Shown here piece after piece: positions 1 through 6,452 of a stretch of 10,596 nt of DNA (position 1 is the first letter of the stretch; each line of letters begins with the position of its first letter). The translations under genes and the position numbers were made by a program. The DNA is taken from assembly GCA_016177555.1 (NCBI GenBank), contig JACOVB010000045.1, forward strand, positions 1 through 10,596, read 5' to 3'. Below the pieces are notes generated by a model. The model was not told the origin of the DNA and searched no databases. It saw only the letters and a program-made list of their open reading frames with translations. This DNA comes from Candidatus Rokuibacteriota bacterium (GTDB lineage: Bacteria; Methylomirabilota; Methylomirabilia; Rokubacteriales; CSP1-6).

Positions 1-7
1 CGTCCAC

Positions 8-781
8 CTACCGCCCTTTCCGGAGCGGCATGAGCCCGTTCAGCGCGAGCCGGCCGCCGTCCACGTACACGGTGCTCCCCGTCATGTACGAGGAGGCATC
101 GGAGGCGAGGAATACGGCCACGTCGGCGATCTCCCGCGGGTCGCCCACGCGCTGCATCGGCGTCCGCATGAAGACGGCATCGCGCCACGCCTTCTTCCTG
201 AGCAGGTGCCGGGTGAGGCGGGTGACCACCGTGCCGGGGCCGATGGCGTTGACGCGGACCCCGTACGGCGCCAGCGAGATCCCCATCGCCTTGGTGAGCT
301 GCCGGACGCCGCCCTTGGAGGCCGCGTAGGCGGCGGACTCGGGCCGCACCACCTCCGCGTTGATCGACGAGAGCGTGATGATGACGCCGCGGCGGCGCTT
401 GACCATGCGCCGGGCCGCGGCCTGCGCCACGAGGAAGGTGCCCTTGAGGTTCGTGTCGAGGACCCGGTCCCACGTCTCTTCCGTGAGATCGAGGAACGGC
501 ACGATGGGCTCGATGGCGGCGTTGGTCACGGCGATGTCGAGCCGCTTCCAGGTCCGATCGAGTGCGGCGAAGCCCTCGGCCACCGAGGCCGAGTCGGCCA
601 CGTCCATGGTGAGCGGCAGCGCCCGCCCGCGGCCGATCCGGCGCGCTGTCGCCGCGGCCGTCTTCCCGTCGATGTCGGCCACGGCGACCCGGGCGCCCTC
701 GCGCGCGAAGGCCAGCGCGATCGCCTGTCCGATTCCGCGGCCCGCTCCCGTGACGAGCGCGACCTGATTCCTCAATCGCAT
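8..781 (-). CDS. SDR-family NAD(P)-dependent oxidoreductase
   Basis: A 257-residue classical short-chain dehydrogenase/reductase, the usual length for the family. It should catalyse NAD(P)-dependent oxidation or reduction of an alcohol/ketone in the cytoplasm; the substrate cannot be read from sequence. Visible motifs: Rossmann TGAGRGIG at 11-18, acidic Asp36 after the second strand (suggesting NAD(H) preference), NAA at 87-89 in place of NNAG, catalytic Asn111 (NLKG), Ser139, Tyr152 and Lys156 (YAASK), and a YVDGG segment near 239-243. The ATG at 781 is preceded on the minus strand by GGAGGA (791-796, 9 nt spacing) and a TATAAT box (803-808). It is divergent from the MFS pair and shares its promoter region. 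Family call is secure; annotations such as 3-oxoacyl-ACP reductase would be over-precise. Confidence 0.95.
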   Translation of the reverse strand: MRLRNQVALVTGAGRGIGQAIALAFAREGARVAVADIDGKTAAATARRIGRGRALPLTMDVADSASVAEGFAALDRTWKRLDIAVTNAAIEPIVPFLDLTEETWDRVLDTNLKGTFLVAQAAARRMVKRRRGVIITLSSINAEVVRPESAAYAASKGGVRQLTKAMGISLAPYGVRVNAIGPGTVVTRLTRHLLRKKAWRDAVFMRTPMQRVGDPREIADVAVFLASDASSYMTGSTVYVDGGRLALNGLMPLRKGR

Positions 782-802
782 GGTCCGTGTTCCTCCCGCC
801 GC

Positions 803-810
803 ATTATACT
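803..810. promoter_or_regulatory. Overlapping divergent -10 boxes (bidirectional promoter)
   Basis: The plus strand reads TATACT at 805-810 and the minus strand reads TATAAT at 803-808, so two -10-like hexamers overlap by four bases and point away from each other. The minus box lies just upstream of the SDR ribosome-binding site; the plus box ends 6 nt before the GTG at 817 of the first MFS gene. No convincing -35 hexamer is visible at the proper spacing on either side. Promoter identity is inferred from position and from the rarity of such AT-rich hexamers in this DNA. Confidence 0.6.
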
Positions 811-816
811 CGACGG

Positions 817-1995
817 GTGCCAGTCCTCTTCGCCGCGCTGGGCACCCTCGTCATCTCGCTGGACTCCTCCATCAACATCGCGCTCCCCGCGCTGGCTGCG
901 ACCTTCGGGACCGGGCCGGCCGGGATCCGCTGGGTCATCATCTGCTACGTCCTCACCTACGCGCTCACCTCGCTCGGCGCGGGGCTCCTGGCCGACCGTC
1001 TCGGCCCCGGCCGCGTCTTCGGCGCCGGGCTCTGGCTCTCGGGGGTGGCCTTCCTCGGCTATCTCGCGGTCGGCTCGTTCGGCGCCTTGCTGGCGACCCG
1101 CGTGGTGCAGGGCGTGGGAGGCGGGCTCGTGTACGGCACGGCACCGGCGCTCGTGACGCTGGCGCTCCCGCGCGAGCGTCATGGTCGCGGGCTGGGGCTC
1201 CTGGCGCTGGGGATGGGTGTGGGCTTCTCCGTGGGCCCCGCGCTCGGCGGGGTGCTCGTGGATGCCCTCGGCTGGCGGGCGGTGTTCCTCTTCCGCGCTC
1301 CGCTGGCGCTTGGCCTCGCGAGCGTCGCGGCGCTCGGGCGCGGCGCCTCGCGCGGCGGCGGCGGCTGGCAATTCCCGCCGCGGGGGGAATGGCTCCGGTG
1401 GTCGGTGCTGCGCGTGCTCCTGCTGGCCGGCCTCGCCAACTGGGGGCAGTTCGCCGTCTGGCTCCTGGCCCCGTTCTATCTCGTGGGAGTGCTGAGGCTC
1501 GCCCCGAGAGTCGGTGGGCTCTTCTTCATGCTCACGCCGCTCGGAACGGCGGCGATGGCGCCGCTGGCGGGTTGGCTGACCGACCGCGTCGGCAGCCGCT
1601 GGCCGGTGGTGGCCGGGCTCCTGGTCGAGGCGCTCGGGCTCGTCGCCATCAGCCGTTTCAGTGCCGACACGCCCGCCGCTCTCGTCGGCGTGGGCCTCGC
1701 GCTCGTCGGACTCGGGCTCGGCCTCTTCCAGGTGCCCAACCTCGCCCAGGTCATGGCGGCCTTCCCCGCCGCGCGGCAAGGCGTGGCCGGCGGACTGGCC
1801 TTCATGAGCCGCACCCTCGGCACGGTGCTCGGCGTCCAGGCCACCGCCACGCTGTTCGGCGGCCTCGAGCTGCGGCTCGGCTTCGCCCCGGCGTTCAGGG
1901 CCGCCTTCGTCGCCGCGGCGCTGGTCTGCTTCGTCGCCGCGCTGATCGCCTTGCCCCCTTCAGGTGTGCGTGCTACAAGGCGGGCGACATCATGA
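817..1995 (+). CDS. MFS transporter, DHA2-like (drug efflux type)
   Basis: A 392-residue inner-membrane carrier of the major facilitator superfamily, probably 12 hydrophobic segments and proton-coupled export. It shows a DHA2-like first-helix motif (LDSSINIALP, 15-24), loop motif A (GLLADRLGPGR, 56-66), an antiporter-type motif C (GMGVGFSVGPALGG, about 132-145) and a degenerate second motif A near 252-261. DHA2 members usually have 14 segments; this is closer to a 12-segment protein. The frame is open upstream to a GTG at 787, but the GTG at 817 is preferred because the protein then begins at the first helix and the start falls 6 nt after a TATACT box, which would give a leaderless mRNA. The stop TGA overlaps the next start (ATGA, 1992-1995). 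Substrate unknown. Confidence 0.9.
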   Translation: MPVLFAALGTLVISLDSSINIALPALAATFGTGPAGIRWVIICYVLTYALTSLGAGLLADRLGPGRVFGAGLWLSGVAFLGYLAVGSFGALLATRVVQGVGGGLVYGTAPALVTLALPRERHGRGLGLLALGMGVGFSVGPALGGVLVDALGWRAVFLFRAPLALGLASVAALGRGASRGGGGWQFPPRGEWLRWSVLRVLLLAGLANWGQFAVWLLAPFYLVGVLRLAPRVGGLFFMLTPLGTAAMAPLAGWLTDRVGSRWPVVAGLLVEALGLVAISRFSADTPAALVGVGLALVGLGLGLFQVPNLAQVMAAFPAARQGVAGGLAFMSRTLGTVLGVQATATLFGGLELRLGFAPAFRAAFVAAALVCFVAALIALPPSGVRATRRATS

Positions 1996-3248
1996 GTCCC
2001 GCCCACCGCTGGCTCGTCCTCGGCGTGTGCACGCTCTCCTTCATGCAGACCCACATCCACCGCGTGGGCTTCGCGCCCCTCATCCCGATCTTCATCGCGG
2101 AGCTCGACATCACCTACACGGCCGCGGCCACGATCATGACGGCCTACTTCTGGACCTACACGGCCGCGCAGGTGCCCATCGGCATCATGACCGATCGGCT
2201 CGGCCCGCGGCGCGTGATGCTCGCCTTCATGTGCGTGCTGGTGCTGGGCGTCGGCGTCTTCGCGGTGAGCCAGAGCTACGCCCAGGCTCTCCTGGGCCGC
2301 TGCCTCGTGGGGCTCGGCACCGCGGCGGTGTGGCTCCCGGGGCTCCGGCTCATCAACGAGTGGTTCCCGCCGCAGGAGCGGGGGCGCGTTACCGGCATCC
2401 TCTCCTCGGGAGGCGGCATCGGCGCCACCGCAGCGCTTCTCGGGATCCCGCTCCTGGCCGAGCAGTTCGGCTGGCGCTGGGGCTACGCGCTCACGCTGGT
2501 GCCCGTGCTCGTCACCCTCGCGGCCATTGCCCTCGTCATCCGGCCGGGCCCGCTGGGGGCGGTGCAGGGCCCTCCGCGCCAGGTGGCTGGCCGCTCCGCG
2601 GTCGCGCCGGTGGGCGACGGGGGCGGCGCGTTCGCGCAGCTCGGGGGCGTGCTCGGGACACCCGCGCTCTGGACGTTCAACCTGGCCGTGCTCCTCTCCT
2701 TCGGGGCCTACATCGGTCTCGTGACCTGGCTCCCCGCCTTTCTCGTGCGCGGCGAGGGACTCAGCCGCTCCATGGCCGGGCTCGTCACGGCGCTGATGAC
2801 GGCCGGCACCATCGTCTCCTGGCCGACGGCGGGCTTCATCTCCGATCGCCTGGGCCGGAGAAAGGCGGTCTGGCTCTTCAGCCAGGGGATGAGCGTGCCG
2901 GTGTGTCTCGCCTTCGCGCTCATCGTCCCCGGCTCGGGAGTGGGCGGGGCCGTCACGGTGGCCGTGCTCACAGGGCTCGTGCTGGGCGGGATGGTGACCC
3001 CTTTCGTGATGGTTGCCGAGCTGTTCCCACCGCATCTCGTGGGCACGGCCTCCGGCGTCGTCAACACCTTCACCTTCGTCGGAGCGCTGGTGATCCCCGT
3101 CCTGCTCGGCGCGGTGCTCGATGCGTCCGGCAGCTTCCCCGCGGCCTTCGTGGCCTGCGCAGGCGTGCAGGCGCTCGCGTTGCTGACGGCCTGCTTTACT
3201 CGTGAGGTCGGGCTTTCCGGTCGGGCGATGATGGGGACGCCGTCATGA
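1992..3248 (+). CDS. MFS transporter, ACS/NNP-like
   Basis: A 418-residue major facilitator with 12 predicted membrane segments, in the inner membrane. Motif A is clear in both halves (GIMTDRLGPRR at 64-74; GFISDRLGRRK at 281-291), separated by a hydrophilic central loop at about 185-215. The segment around 104-165 (RCLVGLGTAAVWLPG, INEWFPPQERGR, GWRWGYAL) resembles anion/organic-acid and nitrate-type importers more than the drug exporters, so it is not a duplicate of the preceding gene. The ATG overlaps the upstream stop as ATGA and there is only a weak AAGG upstream, so translational coupling is likely. Its own stop also overlaps a following ATG (3245-3248). Substrate not readable from sequence. 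Confidence 0.92.
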   Translation: MSPAHRWLVLGVCTLSFMQTHIHRVGFAPLIPIFIAELDITYTAAATIMTAYFWTYTAAQVPIGIMTDRLGPRRVMLAFMCVLVLGVGVFAVSQSYAQALLGRCLVGLGTAAVWLPGLRLINEWFPPQERGRVTGILSSGGGIGATAALLGIPLLAEQFGWRWGYALTLVPVLVTLAAIALVIRPGPLGAVQGPPRQVAGRSAVAPVGDGGGAFAQLGGVLGTPALWTFNLAVLLSFGAYIGLVTWLPAFLVRGEGLSRSMAGLVTALMTAGTIVSWPTAGFISDRLGRRKAVWLFSQGMSVPVCLAFALIVPGSGVGGAVTVAVLTGLVLGGMVTPFVMVAELFPPHLVGTASGVVNTFTFVGALVIPVLLGAVLDASGSFPAAFVACAGVQALALLTACFTREVGLSGRAMMGTPS

Positions 3249-3352
3249 AGATTCTCGACCCGCTCGGCGGTGATCCCGACCTTCGCGGTCACGCGCTCTG
3301 GGAGGCGCGCGAGCGGCGAGTGACGGCCGCGCCAAGCTACCCCGCGGAGTAG
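3245..3352 (+). pseudogene. Short 35-codon ORF coupled to MFS pair, possible gene remnant
   Basis: An ATG at 3245 overlaps the stop of the second MFS gene as ATGA and opens a 35-residue frame (begins MKILDPLGGDPDLRGH) ending in TAG at 3350-3352. It runs 16 nt into the 3' end of the convergent phosphorylase gene. The coupling matches that of genuine downstream cistrons in this window, and the start resembles the beginning of a soluble protein, so it may be the 5' stub of a third operon gene cut off at the phosphorylase boundary. The xxLDP opening loosely recalls the N-terminus of the UGSC protein at 6452, but this is too short to claim homology. It could also be chance or a genuine short peptide. 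Confidence 0.35.
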
Positions 3353-4923
3353 AGCCGGGCGAAGTACTCGCGGACCATGCGGTCGGAGGAGAAGCGGCCG
3401 GTCCCCATGCGGATGGCCGCCCGCATCATCCGCGTCCAGCGCGCCGGATCCGCGAAGGCCGGGAGCACCTCGCCCTCCAGCGTCGTGAAGAGCGAGCGCA
3501 GGTCGGAGGCGTCCTGGCCCATGCTGTCCTCCTCCCCGTTGCCGATGGCCCACCCCGTGACCCCGTGCTCGCACCCCTCCGGCCACCAGCCATCGAGCAC
3601 CGAGAGATTGAGGACGCCGTTCATGGCCGCCTTCATCCCCGAGGTGCCGCTGGCCTCCAGCGGCCGCCGCGGCGTGTTGAGCCAGACGTCGCAGCCGCGG
3701 GTGAGGAGCCGTCCGAGCGCCATGTCGTAGTTCTCGAGGAACACGATGGACTCGGGCCACTGGCGGATGGTCTCGACCAGGAGCGCGATCACCGCCTTGC
3801 CCTCCTGGTCGGCGGGGTGCGCCTTGCCGGCGAAGATGAGCTGGAGGCGACGGTCCTTGAGCAGCGGCGCCAGGCGGTCGGGATCGCGGAGCACGAGATC
3901 CGGCCGCTTGTAGGTCGCCGCGCGGCGGGCGAAGCCGATGGTGAGCGCATTGCGGTCGAGACGGACACCCGTCCGGCGGTCCACCTCCGCCAGCAGCTCC
4001 TCCTTGAGAGTGTGGCGCACGGCGCGGAGATCCTCGTCGCTGGCGAGCGCGGCCTGGACGCGCGCATCCTGCCATGTGCCGGCGTGCACCCCGTTGGTGA
4101 TGGCGACGATCGGGGCGGCGTCCTCCACGTGCGCCCATATGGCGCGAGCCGTCTGGCCGTGGAGCTGGGCGACCGCGTTGGCCTTCCGGCACAGCCTCAG
4201 CCCCGCCACGGTCATGTTGAAGGGCTCACCGCCGATCGCCCGCAGCTCCGCATCCACCAGCTCGCAGCCCGCACCGAGGCGCTTGAGATCGGCGAGCGCA
4301 TGGATCTCGTTCCCGGCGGGCACGGGCGTGTGTGTCGTGAAGACGATGCGCTCCCGGGCCGCGCGCCAGGCCGGATGGAAGTCCGCGCCGGCCTCCATGG
4401 ATGAGGCGATGAGCTCGAGCCCGGCGAACACCGCGTGCCCCTCGTTGAAGTGGTAGAGGCCGACGGGCAGGTGGAGCGCCGCGAGCGCGCGCACGCCGCC
4501 GATGCCCAGGAGCATCTCCTGGGCGATGCGGCAGTCGGGCCGCGTGTCGTAGAGCCGCTGCGTGATCCAGCGGTCCCGGGCATGCACGGGATCGAGGAGG
4601 AAGAGCGGGGCGATGGCATAGCGGCCCACGCGCCAGACGCGGCACTCGACCTCGCGCGCGGCGACGCGCACGCGGACCTGCACCGCCGTGTCGACGAGGA
4701 AGTCCACCTTCTGCTCGTGCCACTCGTCCAGCGGATAGCCGTGGGGCCCGATCCGCTGGGTGACGTAGCCCTGGGCCCAGCGCAGCCCGATGCCGACCAC
4801 GGGAAGGCCGAGGTCGCCCGCCGATTTCATGAAGTCGCCCGCGAGGACGCCGAGTCCGCCGGCGTAGGAGGCGAACTCCTCGTGAAGGCCGTACTCCATG
4901 GAGAAGTACGCGACGAGGGGCAT
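3337..4923 (-). CDS. glgP: Alpha-glucan phosphorylase, short form (GT35)
   Basis: A 528-residue PLP-dependent glucan phosphorylase that should release glucose-1-phosphate from alpha-1,4-glucans (glycogen or maltodextrin) using phosphate, in the cytoplasm. Diagnostic segments in order: YFSMEYGLHEEF (6-17), AGGLGVLAGDFMKSAGDLGLP (from 21), HFNEGHAVF (158-166), FTTHTPVPAGN (195-205), ITNGVH (275-280), GFARRAATYKRP (330-341), FAGKAHPAD (364-372) and EASGTSGMKAAMNG (423-436), in which Lys431 is the expected PLP Schiff-base lysine. It is far shorter than the ~800-residue classical enzymes and lacks the extra N-terminal domain of many bacterial homologues, as in the compact phosphorylase subfamily. 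The ATG at 4923 shares its A with the stop of the VOC gene (TGATG), with GGGAG 5 nt upstream. The open frame extends to 5169 but that part is the VOC gene read out of frame. Confidence 0.93.
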   Translation of the reverse strand: MPLVAYFSMEYGLHEEFASYAGGLGVLAGDFMKSAGDLGLPVVGIGLRWAQGYVTQRIGPHGYPLDEWHEQKVDFLVDTAVQVRVRVAAREVECRVWRVGRYAIAPLFLLDPVHARDRWITQRLYDTRPDCRIAQEMLLGIGGVRALAALHLPVGLYHFNEGHAVFAGLELIASSMEAGADFHPAWRAARERIVFTTHTPVPAGNEIHALADLKRLGAGCELVDAELRAIGGEPFNMTVAGLRLCRKANAVAQLHGQTARAIWAHVEDAAPIVAITNGVHAGTWQDARVQAALASDEDLRAVRHTLKEELLAEVDRRTGVRLDRNALTIGFARRAATYKRPDLVLRDPDRLAPLLKDRRLQLIFAGKAHPADQEGKAVIALLVETIRQWPESIVFLENYDMALGRLLTRGCDVWLNTPRRPLEASGTSGMKAAMNGVLNLSVLDGWWPEGCEHGVTGWAIGNGEEDSMGQDASDLRSLFTTLEGEVLPAFADPARWTRMMRAAIRMGTGRFSSDRMVREYFARLYSAG

Positions 4924-5297
4924 CAGGGCTCCCAGAGCTCCACCAGGTTGCCATCCGGGTCGCGGATGAAGGCCCGCCGCTTGCCCAGCATCTCGCTCCG
5001 GCGGATCGCGCCGCCGCGCGACTCGATCTCCTTCAGGATGGCGTCGAAGCGGAAGACGCGGACGGCGATGTGGCTGTCGCGCCCCATGGGAGCGCGCGCC
5101 GGATCGGGCAGGAACGAGGCATCGGCGGGGACGATCAGGTGCAGCTGCGCATCCCCCACGCGGTACCACACTCCGGGGAAGCCCAGATCGGGGCGAGCAT
5201 CCTCGGGCCAGCCGAGGATGCCGCCGTAGAAGGCGCGGGCACGGTCCGCGTCGCGGATGAGGAAGCTCGCGTGCAGGAACGTCTGCGTCTCGGCCAT
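4923..5297 (-). CDS. VOC (glyoxalase/bleomycin-resistance fold) protein
   Basis: A 124-residue protein of the vicinal oxygen chelate superfamily, about the size of a single two-module VOC unit. The likely metal ligands are His9 in the first strand (FLHASFLIRD), His76 (DSHIAVRV) and Glu120 in the C-terminal RDPDGNLVELWEP signature; His53 is a further candidate. The AFYGGILGW segment (22-30) is the typical helix following strand one. Members act as glyoxalases, dioxygenases, thiol transferases or drug-binding proteins, and the sequence does not choose between them. Start at ATG 5297 is supported by GGAGGT (5304-5309, 6 nt spacing); an upstream TTG at 5345 would extend the frame but lacks such a site. 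It overlaps the phosphorylase gene by one base, so both are probably one transcript. Confidence 0.9.
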   Translation of the reverse strand: MAETQTFLHASFLIRDADRARAFYGGILGWPEDARPDLGFPGVWYRVGDAQLHLIVPADASFLPDPARAPMGRDSHIAVRVFRFDAILKEIESRGGAIRRSEMLGKRRAFIRDPDGNLVELWEP

Positions 5298-5316
5298 GGG
5301 TTCACCTCCGCGGCAC

Positions 5317-5345
5317 AGGATGGCCTGCGTGTTCTCGGGCGTCAA
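5317..5345 (-). promoter_or_regulatory. Possible promoter of VOC-phosphorylase operon
   Basis: On the minus strand TTGACG (5340-5345) is followed after 17 nt by CATCCT (5317-5322), then the GGAGGT ribosome site and the VOC start at 5297. The -35 matches five of six consensus bases but the -10 only three of six, so this is a weak candidate. No better -10 is visible in the 108-nt divergent intergenic gap. Confidence 0.3.
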
Positions 5346-5392
5346 GGTCCCCGCCGAGCCAGCTTACTCAGAATTGCCGTGGCAGCACGGGG

Positions 5393-5408
5393 TATAATGC
5401 GCGCCATG
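5393..5408 (+). promoter_or_regulatory. TATAAT -10 box placing start codon at the transcription start
   Basis: A perfect TATAAT at 5393-5398, followed by GC, lies with 7 nt between its end and the ATG at 5406. Transcription normally starts 6-8 nt after the -10, so the mRNA of the UGSC operon would begin at or next to the A of the ATG, i.e. be leaderless. There is no Shine-Dalgarno sequence between the box and the ATG. A TTGCCG at 5374-5379 is only 13 nt upstream of the box, too close for a standard -35. Confidence 0.6.
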
Positions 5409-6452
5409 ACCCCCCCACTCTCCTCCGCGCGTCACGCCGTCGCCGACCTCGCCCAGGCCATCGAGCTGTGCTTCGAGAAGGGCTGGACCGACGGGCTGCC
5501 CGTGGTGCCGCCCACGGAAGCCGCCGTCCGGGCCATGCTGGAGGCCGCGGGGCTCGCGCCCGATCAGCAGATCGCCTTCATCACCAACCGGCAGGTGGCG
5601 GTGACGGCGGAGAAGGTCGCGATCAACGCCGTCATGGCAGGCTGCCGCCCCGACTACATGCCGGTGGTGGTCGCGGCCATCGAGGGGATCGGAGACCCGC
5701 GCTGGGCCTATCACGGCCCCGGCACCTCCACTGCCGGCGCCGCGGTGCTCATGATCGTCAACGGCCCCATCGCGCGGGCGCTCGATTTCAACTCGGGCGA
5801 CAACCTCTTCGGTCCGGGCTGGCGCGCCAACGCCACCGTGGGCCGCGCCGTGCGCCTGGTGATGCGAAATGTGATCGGCTCGATCCCGGGCACGCTCGAT
5901 CGCGGAACGCTCGGGCACCCGGGCAAGTTCACCTACGTCATCGCCGAGAACGAGCAGGACAGCCCCTGGGCGCCGCTGCATGTCGAGCGCGGCTTCCGGG
6001 CCGAGCAGAGCACGGTCACCGTCATGGCCGCCGAGGCCCCGCACCAGTTCTACAACCAGCTGTCGCACACCGCGACGGGTCTCTTCGCCACGCTCTGCGA
6101 TGACATGCGCATCTCGGGCAACGTGGTGGGCCAGCCGCAGTACGCGCTCGTCCTGGCCGGCGAGCACATGCGCACGATCGCGGCCGACGGGTGGACCAAG
6201 GCCGACATCCGGACGCATGTCTTCGAGCACACGCAGAACACCGTGGCGCATCTCAAGCGAACCGAGCGGCTGGCGGGGCCGGTCGCGGCCGCGGACGAGA
6301 CCACGACGCGACCGCTCGTCTCGAGCCCCGAGGACATCCTGGTGGTGGCCGCCGGTGGCCGCGCCGGCGCGTTCTCCGCCTACATCCCCGGCTGGGGGAG
6401 CCGCAAGGCCTCCGAGGCCGTGACGAAACTCATCAAGGACAGGAGGGCATGA
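5406..6452 (+). CDS. Conserved protein of unknown function, UGSC-protein partner
   Basis: A 348-residue soluble protein with no signal peptide or membrane segment that I can see. I recognise it as a conserved family found next to UGSC (seleno)proteins but know no established activity. Segments that look conserved: GWTDGLPVVPPT (26-37), NAVMAGCRPDYMPVV (74-88, with Cys80), NGPIARALDFNSGDNLFGPG (from 119), WRANATVGRAVRLVMRNV (139-156), TLGHPGKFTYVIAENE (168-183) and a glycine-rich C-terminal GGRAGAFSAYIPGWGS (317-332). Start ATG 5406 follows a TATAAT box; the frame is open upstream to 5070, but that stretch lies in the opposing VOC gene. The stop overlaps the start region of the selenoprotein (ATGA, 6449-6452), so the two are co-translated and probably work on the same substrate or form a complex. 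Function is inferred from context only. Confidence 0.85.
   Translation: MTPPLSSARHAVADLAQAIELCFEKGWTDGLPVVPPTEAAVRAMLEAAGLAPDQQIAFITNRQVAVTAEKVAINAVMAGCRPDYMPVVVAAIEGIGDPRWAYHGPGTSTAGAAVLMIVNGPIARALDFNSGDNLFGPGWRANATVGRAVRLVMRNVIGSIPGTLDRGTLGHPGKFTYVIAENEQDSPWAPLHVERGFRAEQSTVTVMAAEAPHQFYNQLSHTATGLFATLCDDMRISGNVVGQPQYALVLAGEHMRTIAADGWTKADIRTHVFEHTQNTVAHLKRTERLAGPVAAADETTTRPLVSSPEDILVVAAGGRAGAFSAYIPGWGSRKASEAVTKLIKDRRA

Noticed and set aside
780..3248. A single 822-codon ORF covering both MFS genes
   Set aside because: The first half is an arginine/alanine-rich out-of-frame shadow of the first MFS gene; only the part from 1992 has real protein features.
1476..4192. Long antisense ORFs opposite the MFS genes and across the 3' end of the phosphorylase
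   Set aside because: They are low-complexity, rich in Arg/Pro/Ala/Gly/Glu, show no domain motifs and arise because stop codons are rare in such GC-rich DNA.
4924..5169. N-terminal extension of the phosphorylase to 5169
   Set aside because: This part is the VOC gene in another frame and reads as Arg/Pro-rich noise; the family N-terminus starts at the ATG at 4923.
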